In this document: positions 23,727-34,128 of the stretch, in pieces
Layout of the letters: each line of letters begins with the position of its first letter
Position numbering within the stretch: position 1 is the first letter of the stretch
DNA from: Cymodocea nodosa
Lineage: Eukaryota; Streptophyta; Magnoliopsida; Alismatales; Cymodoceaceae
Assembly (NCBI GenBank): GCA_036874045.1
Contig: CM072335.1
Coordinates: forward strand, 6,840,001 to 6,904,000
Direction: 5' to 3'
DNA length: 64,000 bases
Position numbers and translations under genes: made by a program
The notes under the pieces: model-generated
Databases searched by the model: none
What the model saw: the letters and a program-made list of their open reading frames with translations, nothing else
Told to the model about the DNA's origin: nothing

Positions 23727-25912
23727 GTACATCATCTAGGTTAGGAGGTAGTTGGGGTTGTTGTTCTGCTTGAACTGAATAAGTTGGTTGTTGTTGTTGT
23801 ATATGGTCTGCACAATCAGGTTGTTGTTGTTGTCATTGAGGTTGATGCATGGCCTGGAACTTTTGCAAATCGTTTACACTAAAAGCTCTCATGCCTTTAG
23901 TTTTAGAGGGCTAGTCAGATAAATTCAAATGACTTGCAAGGAGTCTACATACAGCATCACCATAAAATAACTTTGAACTCATATGCTATAGTTGAGAAGT
24001 AAAAACATCAAACCAATTGATTTGAATTCTATTCAGCAAACCATAAGTTGCATATAAACAACTTCTGCTGACTTCCATATTGTGTCCAACTGTCTAAAAT
24101 AAATTGGCATGCAATATATTTGCAATAAACCTTGCCTCTACATTCAAATTTTCCATTAATCTCATTTCAGTATATACATCTGGAATTTTTGATAAAGACT
24201 GAATGTTCCATTCCAGTTGTCTAATCATGTCAAATCTGTTTGTAACAACAACACCTTCATTATTTAATCCCAAAACTTCAAAAATTAATTCAGCAGACAA
24301 TATTCAGTCTTGTTTATTTATTTGAGTTTTCAGTATATTTCCATTGTTGACTAGATTGCTATAAAAAGCTGCAATAAGCTCTATGTATTGCTTCCATTTC
24401 GTTCCAACTGGCAAGAATTTAGTGAGGCCTTGATACTCAAATAGATCTTTTATTTCCATCAAATTTCTGAATTTTATTGAACGAGCATGCAGAATCTGAC
24501 ATGTAATCAGATTATTATATTTCTACACTACTTCCTCAGATCTAAAATGAATTGAATTACCTTGAATTTGTAATACTGTACACAAAGAAGGTGATACCTG
24601 AAGCCATGATTCAAAGTTTAATTCATCTTCAAGAACTTCTTCGTCAAAATGAATGTCATGTTGTTCTTTTGTGAAAATATTTTCTTGAAGCTGCTTATGT
24701 ACACTTGATTCTTCAGCTTCAACAGTGTAAGGAACATCTTCATTATGCTCAGCATTCATCTGTTCAGTCTCTGTAGAATGATCAGAGTTCAATTTTTTCA
24801 CAAATTCTACAGCCTGTGTATCTGTCTGTAATTGTTCATTTTGTTCAATAGATATCTCCATTGATGCATGTTGTGAATTCTCAGACTCTACTTCTATAGA
24901 TTCTGAAGAAGGCTGGTTGACATTTAGCTCTTCTAGAGTCTTAACTTTTTCAATATGTGCTACTCTAGACAATTCAGCCTGTGAACTAGTTATTGCCTCA
25001 ACATTGTCAATTATATCTGCAATAACTTATTCAATGTCAGTTGCCTGATGCTCTGATTTTTCAATTTCTGCATCATTACGACTTGAACTAATAGAAAAAC
25101 TTGAGCTCATTTTTTACTTGGATTTCTTCTCAAGTTTTCTAGCAAGAGAAAAATAAAGTCTCATTATCTTCTTCAGTTTTAGTATGTTCGGAACTGATGA
25201 GTTTAACAAATGCACTATAAGGTACAATGTCTAGACATACATTGTCCTTTGGAAATAAATGCTCATCTGAATTTCCTTTTCCAATAGACTTTGTTTCCTT
25301 AGACATAATTCTTCTGATTTTCCTTCTTCTATAAAATTTCTGTTTCTCCTCTTCAAGTATTGCTATTTTCTTTCCAAATCGTTCCATAAAAGTTTTCTAC
25401 TTTAATTCTTTAAAAGCACTTTCTATTGCTATAGCCTTTTGAATACTGTTAACTTTTCTTTTATCTACAGCAATATTTGATTCTACTTGTTTTGAATACA
25501 AAGGAGTAGAGATAGCTTATTCATGTTCTTCCTCAAATGCATGTAGTCTTGTACCACTCAAAGGAGTTTAAGGAATTCTAGTTGATGTACCTACACCTTT
25601 TTCCAAATATTTTGCATACTGTTCTAAAAATGCAATTTCAGCACATTTCATTCTGTATTCTCTATCATATTTACTTCGAATACCCATATATGTAATATTT
25701 TCATCAGTATTTTGAAGCTCTTGTCTAACTTCATCTAGTATACCTTGAGAAAAGAAGTAATCCTTATAAATTTCTGCTAACCCTTTGTCCACTCAAAATA
25801 TCTTCTTGAACCAAGTGCGTGGAACTTCATCAATATCTATTTCTTTTCCTTTTGCATCTCCTCTGCTTTTGCCTTTTCTTTTGCCACGACCCTTGTAGAA
25901 CTTGGAGACCAT
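23727..25912 (-). pseudogene. Copia A no. 1 accessory (envelope-like) ORF, antisense
   Basis: The minus-strand frame from the ATG at 25912 matches the sense ORF at 45883-48138. An Arg/Gly/Lys-rich start (FYKGRGRGKGKSRG type) is followed by DKGLAEIYKDYFFSQGILDE, a coiled-coil stretch, then a long acidic region (EVESENSQHASMEIS, TEQMNAEHNEDVPYT). The conserved C-terminal domain has LFEYQGL, IFEVLGLNNEGVVV, RFIANILHANLF and KLFYGD. Stops and small indels occur throughout. It parallels the gypsy envelope-like ORFs in this window. The end of the ORF lies beyond the solo LTR at 21950-22174. Confidence 0.75.
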
Positions 25913-26780
25913 CGTTGCAGGTTATAACAACAAGCGGGAAAGATATTCAGACAAAGATTACGAATAACCTAAGTGCCCGTGTAATAAGTGTTTAAATAGG
26001 GTTTTTAGGCGAATAACTCAACGTGTATAAGTCGGGTTTGGATTTTAAATGAGTATTGAATATAGTTTATTCAATCAAGGTACCCAAAATATTCAAGTAT
26101 AACTCATTGAGTTAACTAACCTAATGAGTAAAACGCTGTCTAGATGCAGTTTTACTCGTTACCTTATATAACATAACGTTCAGTTAGTACACTTTACTAA
26201 AAATCAAGTTTCAGATGCTTCCTTCCGAGGACAACACACATGATACACTTAACATTATCTTGAGAACATTGTAAACTATTCTAACATTCTATTCTTATGA
26301 ATCTAAAATAGTTTGCTTGTCTTTTTAAATTGTTTCATCAAGATCTTAAGAGGACTTAAATTCAGAGTAACCAAGATTTGTATTCTAAATTATATTAATC
26401 TATTTTGGACATTGTTAATCCTCCCCTTACAAATATACTTCTTATATATTTAATAACATACAAAATATACTTGTATCACAATAGATGTTAAGTATAACTA
26501 TTCTTTTAAATTTTCTTTTCAAAAACTTCCATTATCTTGAATTCATCAAAAATGATTTCCAGAATCAACTCCTACTGTATATGAATCAAAACACAACTTT
26601 GACATCAATATGATTAATTCAAGGAGAATAAAAGAATGTATCTCAAATAAATATTTTCAAAAGTACTAATATTGATTCAATAAATCAATAGTCATATTGG
26701 TAGAAACTATATTTGATTCAAAGATATCTGTAATTAATGAAACAAATTTTTTTTTTTCAAAATAGTAAATATTGATAATT
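25913..26780 (-). promoter_or_regulatory. Copia A no. 1 spacer and leader of accessory ORF (antisense)
   Basis: This is the reverse of the sense spacer about 45000-45882. It includes a TATA-like stretch CCCTATTTAAACAC about 90 bases before the ATG at 25912, and TAACTCATTGAGTTAACTAAC dyads near 26100-26120. Similarity to the sense copy stops at about 26780, where the antisense copy jumps into pol. Everything from integrase to RNase H is deleted in this copy. Confidence 0.6.
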
Positions 26781-27357
26781 TTCTTTAAAGTTAGTTTTTA
26801 AAAGAATTTTCATGAAGTTTACCTAACTCACATGTATCACACATAAAGTCCTTTGAGTATTTAATCTTTGGTAAACCTCTCACTAAATGTTTTCTAGATA
26901 GTTTATGTAATAGTTTCATATTTATATGCCCGATCCTTCTATGCCACAGATATGCATTATTACTTTCAGCTAGCAAACATGAATTTAAAGCAACTGCACT
27001 AGAAGGTAAAGATAAAATACATATAGAACCTTTTCTTTTAGCAATAAACTTAATTTCATTTGTATTTTTATCAGTAATTTTGCATACATTATCTTCAAAC
27101 ACTACATGGTATCCATTCTCAATTAGTTTTATAACACTCAGTAAATTAAATCCTAGGTTTTCTACATATATTACATTCAAAATAACACAAGTCGGAGTTA
27201 CTTAAACATTACCTATACCTATGATTTTATCCTTACTTTTATTTCCAAATGTTACACTTTCTTTCGTGGTATTTGTAAAATTTAGTAGTAGACTTTTCTA
27301 TCCCGTCATGTGACTTGATGCTCCACTGTCCAAGATCCATTTTGATGTAGTTTCCTC
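26781..27357 (-). pseudogene. Copia A no. 1 protease and GAG-pre-integrase region (antisense)
   Basis: On the minus strand this starts with SKWILDSGASSHMTG, an intact DSG protease site. It continues through VIYVENLGFNLLSVIKL and the GAG-pre-integrase block AYLWHRRIGHINMKLLHKL with CDTCELGKLH. It then ends in the deletion at about 26780. The first codon here directly follows gag codons at 27358, with no intervening segment, unlike the other two copia A copies. Confidence 0.85.
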
Positions 27358-28466
27358 CTCAGACTCATCTTCCATGAAGCACACATGAGCAACGTCTACT
27401 AACTCTAGTTCTCCTTCTAAATGTGAAGATTTTGATGATGATTCCTCAGATTCAAACTCTTCAGACATGTCATCCCAAGTGACCTTCAAAGCCTTTTTCT
27501 TGTAAAACTTTTTCTAAGTTTTCTAAGTCGTCTTCTTTTGATTTGTCCAACTATGCTTTACATTTTTCCTTATAGGACAATCTAGACAAAGATGTCCAGG
27601 TTTCTTACAGTTGTAATATACATACTTTTTGGATGAAGAATTCTTGTCATTCAGTGATTTGATGTTGAGGGTTTATCATCTTTGTTCCTTTGCTATTTCC
27701 TAGCTTTCCATACTTTCTTGAATTTCCAAGTCAGCAAGATCAAATTCTTGTCAAAATCAATAGATATATCAGAATCTGAATTAATTTCAAAGGCTATTTC
27801 TTTCTTCATTTTTAGTTTGTTTTGACTCAGTGATTCATTTAATTGAACTTCATAAGTAGTTAAGTTTCCTATAAGTTCATTCATGGTATAAACATTTAAA
27901 TCCCATGATTCCTCAATTGATGTTACTTTCTAAGACCATTTAGAACTTAGGGATCTAAGAATTTTCCTCACCAAATCCTTTTGTTCAAAATTCTTTCCTA
28001 AGCATTTTAAAGAGTTTATGATATCAAGAAATGTAGAAAACATCATAGAAATACTTTTGTCTTCATGCATCTTAAAGAGTTCATACTTATGAATTAACAT
28101 GTTTATCTTAGTCTCTTTAACTTGAGAAGTACCTTCATGTGAAACTTTTAATGCATGCCACACCTCATAAGCAGATTTATATGCCGACACTTTACTGAAC
28201 TATTCATAACTCAATGCATAAAATAAAATATTTAAGCCCTTAGCATTCAGAGTTTCATTTTCTTTTTTAGTAATTGTCCAAGTATTATAAGGGGTAGATA
28301 ACGGAGTATATGGTTTAGAAATCATGAACCATAACTTATGATCTACACTTTGAAGAAAAACCATCATCCTATATTTCCAATATTCAAAATGTATTCCATC
28401 AAATAAAGGAGTACGATTAAGATTTTGGCCTTCATACAAAGAAAAATTACCATTTCCCAAAGCCAT
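27358..28466 (-). pseudogene. Copia A no. 1 gag, fused to protease without the intron (antisense)
   Basis: From the ATG at 28466 the minus strand encodes FSLYEGQNLNRTPLFDG, YWKYRMMVFLQSVDHKLWF, KINMLIHKYELFKMHEDK and LVRKILRSLSSKWS. A CCHC zinc knuckle region follows (about 27576-27620), then an acidic serine-rich stretch ending HVCFMEDESE. There the frame passes directly into EETTSKWILDSGAS of protease. In the sense copy and in copia A no. 2 a GT...AG segment of about 1.15 kb lies exactly at this junction. Several stops and frameshifts inactivate the gene. Confidence 0.85.
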
Positions 28467-28651
28467 CTCACCTTAGATTTTTCAACCTATTTGATTTTAA
28501 ACAGTCTAAAACGATAAAACAATTTGAGCCTTATATCAAGAAAGTTAAATGTATGCTTAGATATTAATTTCTGTTTAAAAACAAGGAAGGTAGAATAAGT
28601 AATGATATTAAATAAGTTGGTATCGATTTTATATCAAAGATTAATAACAAA

Positions 28652-28663
28652 GCTCTGATACCA
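28652..28663 (-). other. Primer-binding site of copia A no. 1
   Basis: The minus strand reads TGGTATCAGAGC, the exact complement of the initiator tRNA-Met 3' end used by copia elements. It lies two bases inside the LTR end at 28666. Confidence 0.92.
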
Positions 28664-28665
28664 CT

Positions 28666-30303
28666 TGTAGGATCCTATGGCTACACAAGAGGGGGGTGAA
28701 TTGTGTTTTTCAACATTTTTGAATATAATTGAAACTTTAAAACTCAAAAACAAGTCGAGACACTATTTTCATAAAATCATTTTTATTCAAGGTTTCAATT
28801 ATAATATACAATTCAATTCTCCTAAGAAATTGTAGATGCAATTATATATCGATACCATGTTTCATCTATACAATTTTATAACTACAAACAGAGAAAACTA
28901 ATATGCGGAATTTAAAACATTTCTCCCTGTTTGAGATCTTTCTTCTTCTTCTTTTTCTTCTTCAACAATTCTTAAGTGACGAATATTGTGTCTTTCTCTG
29001 CTACACCAAATTTTCTTTCTCCTGATACTTCAGATCTTCAGTGACATAAATCTGACTTTTTCTACTTCACTGAATTTTCTTCCATTTGATACTTCAAATC
29101 TTCAACGACATATATCTTACCTTTTTATGCTTCACTAAATTTTCTTCCACCTGAGAGTTTTTCCCCGAAGATGTGTTTTTGATTCCTAAAAAGATTTTTC
29201 TTTTGGTGTGCAGGGATAACTGGTCAACGAGAACTCTATCTCTTTTATACCGTATCTTCATTTCATACATATCCTCCATGTTTAATCACTACCAATTTTC
29301 CATTTCTTCATGTCTTTTCTTTTTCCTTCATCGAAATACACACGTTTTAACCCACGTTTACATTTCGAATTTTCTTTAATCATTAATCCATGATCTCTGA
29401 AAAATTTCCTACAAAATAAACTTTCTCATCCAAAATTTTTCATCAAGTGTAATAAGAAGTCGTTACTTTAATTTTAACTAAATGAGTAACACAAATAGAT
29501 ATATAACTTAACATTTCTAACTTAACGAGTTCCTCACGTGCCAACTCACGTGACAAGTACTGTAGCTAACTCAACGAACTAAGTCTGTGGTGTTACACTA
29601 ACTCAAGGAACCATCTCCATGGTGTTACGATAACTCAACGAACCATCTCCGTTGTGTTACAGATAACTCAATGAATCAGTAGTAAACAAATGTTTTTATA
29701 ATAAGAATTTTACCACGTGCAAAAATAACAACTTAAGTTTATAACGCTAACCTAACACATTGCCTTAGTGTTCAATATAGCAACTCAACGCATTTAGTTA
29801 TGTTAACTTAACGAGTTAAACATGTGCACCTCAAGTGATACAATATAACATTCGTAACTTACAATTTCACCACGGGTACAACGCTAACTTAACGAGTTCT
29901 TCTCTTCTTTTACTCACTAACTTAACGAGTTCTCACATGACCTATTTTAACCTTTAAGCATTTAACTTAACGAGATCTCACGTGACCTCTATACAAACAA
30001 AACTCTAACTTAACGTGTTGTCTAAACGTGCACTGTTCAAGATACAGAAAATATAACTTTAAAACATATCATGCTTTTCAATAAAAACACACGTTAACTT
30101 AATGTTTAGTTAAATGAGAAATTAATGAAACGAAATGACTAGTTATTAACTTAGTATAATTTCAGATCTAATACAGACAAATATTTATATCAGTAAGCTT
30201 TTTCTGTATTAGTTAATGATTTTAATTTCTTTTCACAAGCAATAGTAATTGAGCAAATAAGATTATTTTCATTCAGCACACATCATCAAAACAAAATACT
30301 CAA
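28666..30303 (-). mobile_element. 5' LTR of copia A no. 1 (copy A4), antisense
   Basis: The LTR begins TGTAGGATCCTATGGCTAC on the plus strand and ends AAAATACTCAA. It is followed immediately by a second family-A LTR in the opposite orientation. It contains about three tandem 31-32-bp units with TAACTCAACGAACCATCTCC (29560-29690). It also has several CTAACTTAACGAGTTC and CACGTGA boxes (29500-30030), and a minus-strand TATA box near 29250. It served the leftward copia A no. 1. Confidence 0.92.
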
Positions 30304-31678
30304 TAGTTAACGTGTGTTTTTATTGAAAAGCATGATATGTTTTAAAGTTATATCTTCTGTATCATGAACAGTGCATGTTTAGACAACTCATTAAGTTAGA
30401 GTTTTGTTCATATAGAGGTCAGGTGAGAACTCGATAAGTTAGAGGCTTAAAGGCTAAAATAGGTCACGTGAGAACTTGTTAAGTTAGTGAGTAAAAGAAG
30501 AGACGAACTCGTTAAGTTAGTGTTGTACACATGGTGAAATTAAAAGTTACGAATGTTATTTTGTATCACGTGAGGTGTACATGTTTAACTCGTTAAGTTA
30601 ACATAACTAAACACGTTGAATTGCTATATTGAACACTAAGGCAATGCGTTAGGTTAGCGCTATAAAACTTAAGTTGTTATTTTTGCACGTGGTAAAATTC
30701 TTATTATAAAAACATTTGTTTATTACTAGTTCAATGAGTTATTCGTAACACAATGGAGATGGTTCATTGAGTTATCGTAACACCACGGAGATGGTTCGTT
30801 GAGTTAGCGTAATACCACGGACTTAGTTCATTGAGTTAGCTACAGTACTTGTCACATGAGTTGGCACATGAGGAACTCGTTAAGTTAGAAACATTAAGTT
30901 ATATATCTATTTGTGTTACTCATTTAGTTAACATTAAAGTAACGACTTCTTATTACACTTGATGAAAAATTTTGGACGAGAAAGTTTATTTTGCAGGAAA
31001 TTTTTCAGAGATCATGGATTAATGATTAAAGAAAATTCAAAATGTAAACGTGGGTTAAAACGTGTGTATTTCGATGAAGGAAAAAGTAAAGATGTGAAGA
31101 AGTGGAAAACTAGTAGTGATTAAACGTGGAGGATATGAATAAAATGAAGATACAATATAAAAGACATAGAATTCTCGTTGATTAGTTATCCCTGCATACC
31201 AAAAGAAAAATCTTTTCAGGGATCAAAAACACCTCTTCGAGGAAAAGCTCTCAAGTGGAAGAAAATTCAATGAAGTGGAAAAAAGTAAGATATATGTCAC
31301 TAATGATTTAAAGTATCAGAAGAAAGCAAATTCAGTGAAGCAGAGAAAGATAAGATATTTGTCACTGAAGAATTGCTGAAGAACAAAGAGAATAAGAAAA
31401 AGAAAGATCTCAAACAGGGAGAAATGTTTTAAATTCCGCAAATTAGTTTTCTCTATTTGTAGTTATGAAATTGTATAGATGAAACATGGTATCGATATAT
31501 AATTGCATCTACAATTTTTGAGGAGAATTGAATTGTATATTGTAATTGAAACCTTGAATAAAAATGATTTTATGAAAATAGTGTCTCGACTTGTTTTTGA
31601 GTTTTAAAGTTTCAATTATATTTGAAATTGTTGAAAAACACAATTCACCCCCCTCTTGTGTAGCCATACAATCCTACA
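30304..31678 (+). mobile_element. 5' LTR of sense copia A (copy A5), 5'-truncated
   Basis: This family-A LTR lacks its first 200 or so bases. It starts at GTTAACGTGTGTTTTTATTG, which lies internally in the 48683-50256 copy, and ends GCCATACAATCCTACA at 31678. A TATA box, TATAAAA, is near 31156. It directly abuts the reversed LTR A4, giving a head-to-head inverted pair. The missing outer edge means no left target duplication can be read. Confidence 0.9.
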
Positions 31679-31680
31679 TG

Positions 31681-31692
31681 TGGTATTAGAAC
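31681..31692 (+). other. Primer-binding site of sense copia A
   Basis: TGGTATTAGAAC lies two bases after the LTR. It is two changes away from TGGTATCAGAGC, seen intact in copia A no. 1, so the site has decayed. Confidence 0.8.
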
Positions 31693-31877
31693 TTTGTTAA
31701 TAATCTTTGATATAAAATCGATACCAACTTATTTAATATCATTGCTTATTCTGCCTTCCTTGTTTTTAAACAAAAATTAATATCTGAGCATACATTTAAC
31801 TTTCTTGATATAAGGCTCAAATTGTTTTATCATTTAAGACTATTTAAAATCAAATAGGTTGAAAAATCTAAGGTAAG

Positions 31878-34083
31878 ATGGCTACTGGAAATGGTAATTT
31901 TTTTTTATATAAAGGTCAAAATCTTAATCGTCCTCCTTTATTTGATGGAATACATTTTGAATATTGGAAATATAGGATAACAGTTTTTCTTCAAAGTATA
32001 GATCATAAGTTGTGGTTCATAATTTCTAAACGATATACTCCATTATCTATCCCTTATAATACTTGGACAATTATTGAAAAAGAAAATGAAACTCTGAATG
32101 CTAAGGGGTTAAATATTTTATTTTGTGCATTGAGTTATGAATAGTTCAATAAAGTGTCGGCATATAAATCTACTTATGAGATGTAGCATGCATTAGAAGT
32201 TTCACATGAAGGTACTTCTCAAGTTAAAGAGACTAAGATAAACATGTTAATTCATAAGTATGAACTCTTTAAGATGCATGAAGACGAAAATATTTCTGAG
32301 ATGTTTTCTAGATTTCTTGATATCATAAACTCTTTAAAATGCTTAGGAAAGAATTTTGAACAGAAGGATTTAGTGAGAAAAATTCTCAGATCCCTAAGTT
32401 CTAAATGGTCTTAGAAAGTAACATCAATTGAGGAATCACGAGATTTAAATGTTTATACCATGAATGAACTTATAGGAAACTTAACAGCTTATGAAGTTCA
32501 ATTAAATGAATCACTAAATCAAAATAAACTAAAAATGAAGAAAGAAATAGCCTTCGAAATTAATTCAGATTCTCATACATTTACTGATTCTGACATGGAT
32601 TTGATCTTGCTAACTAGGAAATTCAAGAAAGCATGGAAAGCTAGGAAACAGCAAAGGAACAAAAATGAAAAACCCTCAACATCAAAATCACTGAATGACA
32701 AGAATTCTTCATCTAGAAAGTATGTATGTTACAACTGTAAGAAACCTGGACATCTTTCTCTAGACTGTCCTATAAGAAAAATGAAAAGCATAGTAGGACA
32801 AATCAAAAGAAGACGGCTTAGAAAACTTAGAAAAAGTTTTACAAGAAAAAGACTTTGAATGTCACTTAGGATGACACGTTAGAAGAGTCTGAATCTAAGG
32901 AATCATCATCAAAATCTTCACATTCAGAAGGAGAACTAGATTTAGGAGATGTTACTCATGTGTGCTTCATGGTAAATGAGTCTAAGGTAATATCTGATAC
33001 TGAAAGTTATTTAGATTTTAACTTTGATGAATTATTATGTGCTTATCATGCATTATTACAAAAACTTAACGTTTGTAAATTAGAAAATAAGAATATCAAA
33101 AACTCTTTGCCCATTGTGGAAGAAGAAAATTGTTTCCTGTCTACTACTTTAGAAAAGTTTAAATGTGATAATAAAAATCATGCTAGAGATTTGCATAAAT
33201 TTAGATTTAATAAATGTGTCTTGCATGAACAAATACAGAATACAAATATTGTAAAATTAAAGATAGAATCTGAAAATGAAATGTTGAGAAAAAATATAAA
33301 TGATCTTGAGTAAGGGATTGATAAATTAAAAATGAGAGAGCTAGATTTAAATTCTACCATTTAGAAATAGAATTTAAGTCAAACTAAGTTAGACAAATTA
33401 ACTAGTACCCCTACGATGTCATATAAATTTGGCTTAGGATTTGATTATCCTGAATCTCAAGCCAATAAAAGATTTATTAGTTGCAGCTCAAGTAAATCTA
33501 AGACTATAATTCCTTTTATCATGAAACAAGGTAATAAATATGTAGACGTAGGTACTTCAAGGGATGAATCATGCAATAATAATATAAATCAATGTGATTT
33601 GTCTAAATGTACTTCTAACATGACTATTAATGTTTCTAAAAATCTTGTTTCTTGTTCTGGAAATTCAGTTTCTAATGTTTCTAAAATTGTAGTAAACTGA
33701 AAATTCAAAAACCTGAGCATGTAATTCAAAATACTAGTGTTAGACCAATTACTCATTCTGCATGTGATATTTCTGAAAATTCTTGTGTAGAAAAAGATTT
33801 TGTATGTACTAAAAATGTTAATACAAGTACAAAATCTTAGTATGAACTTACTGAAATGTATGAGCATGACCAAAATAAATTAACATCTGATAAAAATCGG
33901 TTTGGTCTTGGTTATACTACATCTGAAAACAAAAAGAATGATTGTAAGAGCAATAATGCTATAAGTAAGTATGATGCTAATGATAAGTCTGTAGTACTTA
34001 CAACTAATAAGAATGTAAATGATAATGTTAAACTGTTTTTAAACAAAAAGAATAAATATGCATTTAATGAACTTGGTCATTAA
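31878..34083 (+). pseudogene. Copia A gag (long, coiled-coil form), sense copy
   Basis: From the ATG at 31878: FDGIHFEYWKYRITVFLQS and KINMLIHKYELFKMHEDE, then FEQKDLVRKILRSLSSKWS. The zinc knuckle CYNCKKPGHLSLDC is at 32727-32768. An acidic serine stretch leads to HVCFMVNESK at 32986. If unspliced, translation continues into a coiled-coil tail (LDFNFDELLCAYHALLQKL, LKIESENEMLRKNINDLE) and a Ser/Asn-rich region, ending at TAA 34081. Extended Gag with a coiled coil is known in Sireviruses. This copy has stops (32142, 32415, 33313) and frameshifts near 32855 and 33700, so it is dead. Gag packages element RNA in cytoplasmic particles. Confidence 0.85.
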
Positions 34084-34128
34084 CAACATTGGGTACCAAG
34101 AAAAAGTTTTTCTTAATTTGTTTTGCAG
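32987..34128 (+). other. Predicted spliceable intron between gag and pol of copia A
   Basis: The donor is AAG|GTAATA at 32986/32987. The acceptor follows a strong pyrimidine-rich tract, TCTTAATTTGTTTTGCAG, ending at 34128. The segment is 1142 bases. Removing it joins ESK codons to EEITSKWILDSGAS in frame, phase 0 at both ends. Copia A no. 1 has exactly this joined form (27357/27358), with one substituted residue at the joint. Copia A no. 2 keeps the segment with GT and AG intact (53603-54762). Splicing is inferred; a precise deletion is the alternative. Confidence 0.75.

Noticed and set aside
26760..26800. The jump from pol to the accessory-ORF spacer in copia A no. 1 as a second splice event
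   Set aside because: The sense copy has no GT at the left break and no AG at the right; CTTTTAAA microhomology suggests an ordinary deletion.
29560..29690. Regular repeats with spacers that might suggest a CRISPR-like array
   Set aside because: Units are tandem with little spacer diversity, lie inside an LTR and recur in every LTR A copy of a plant genome.
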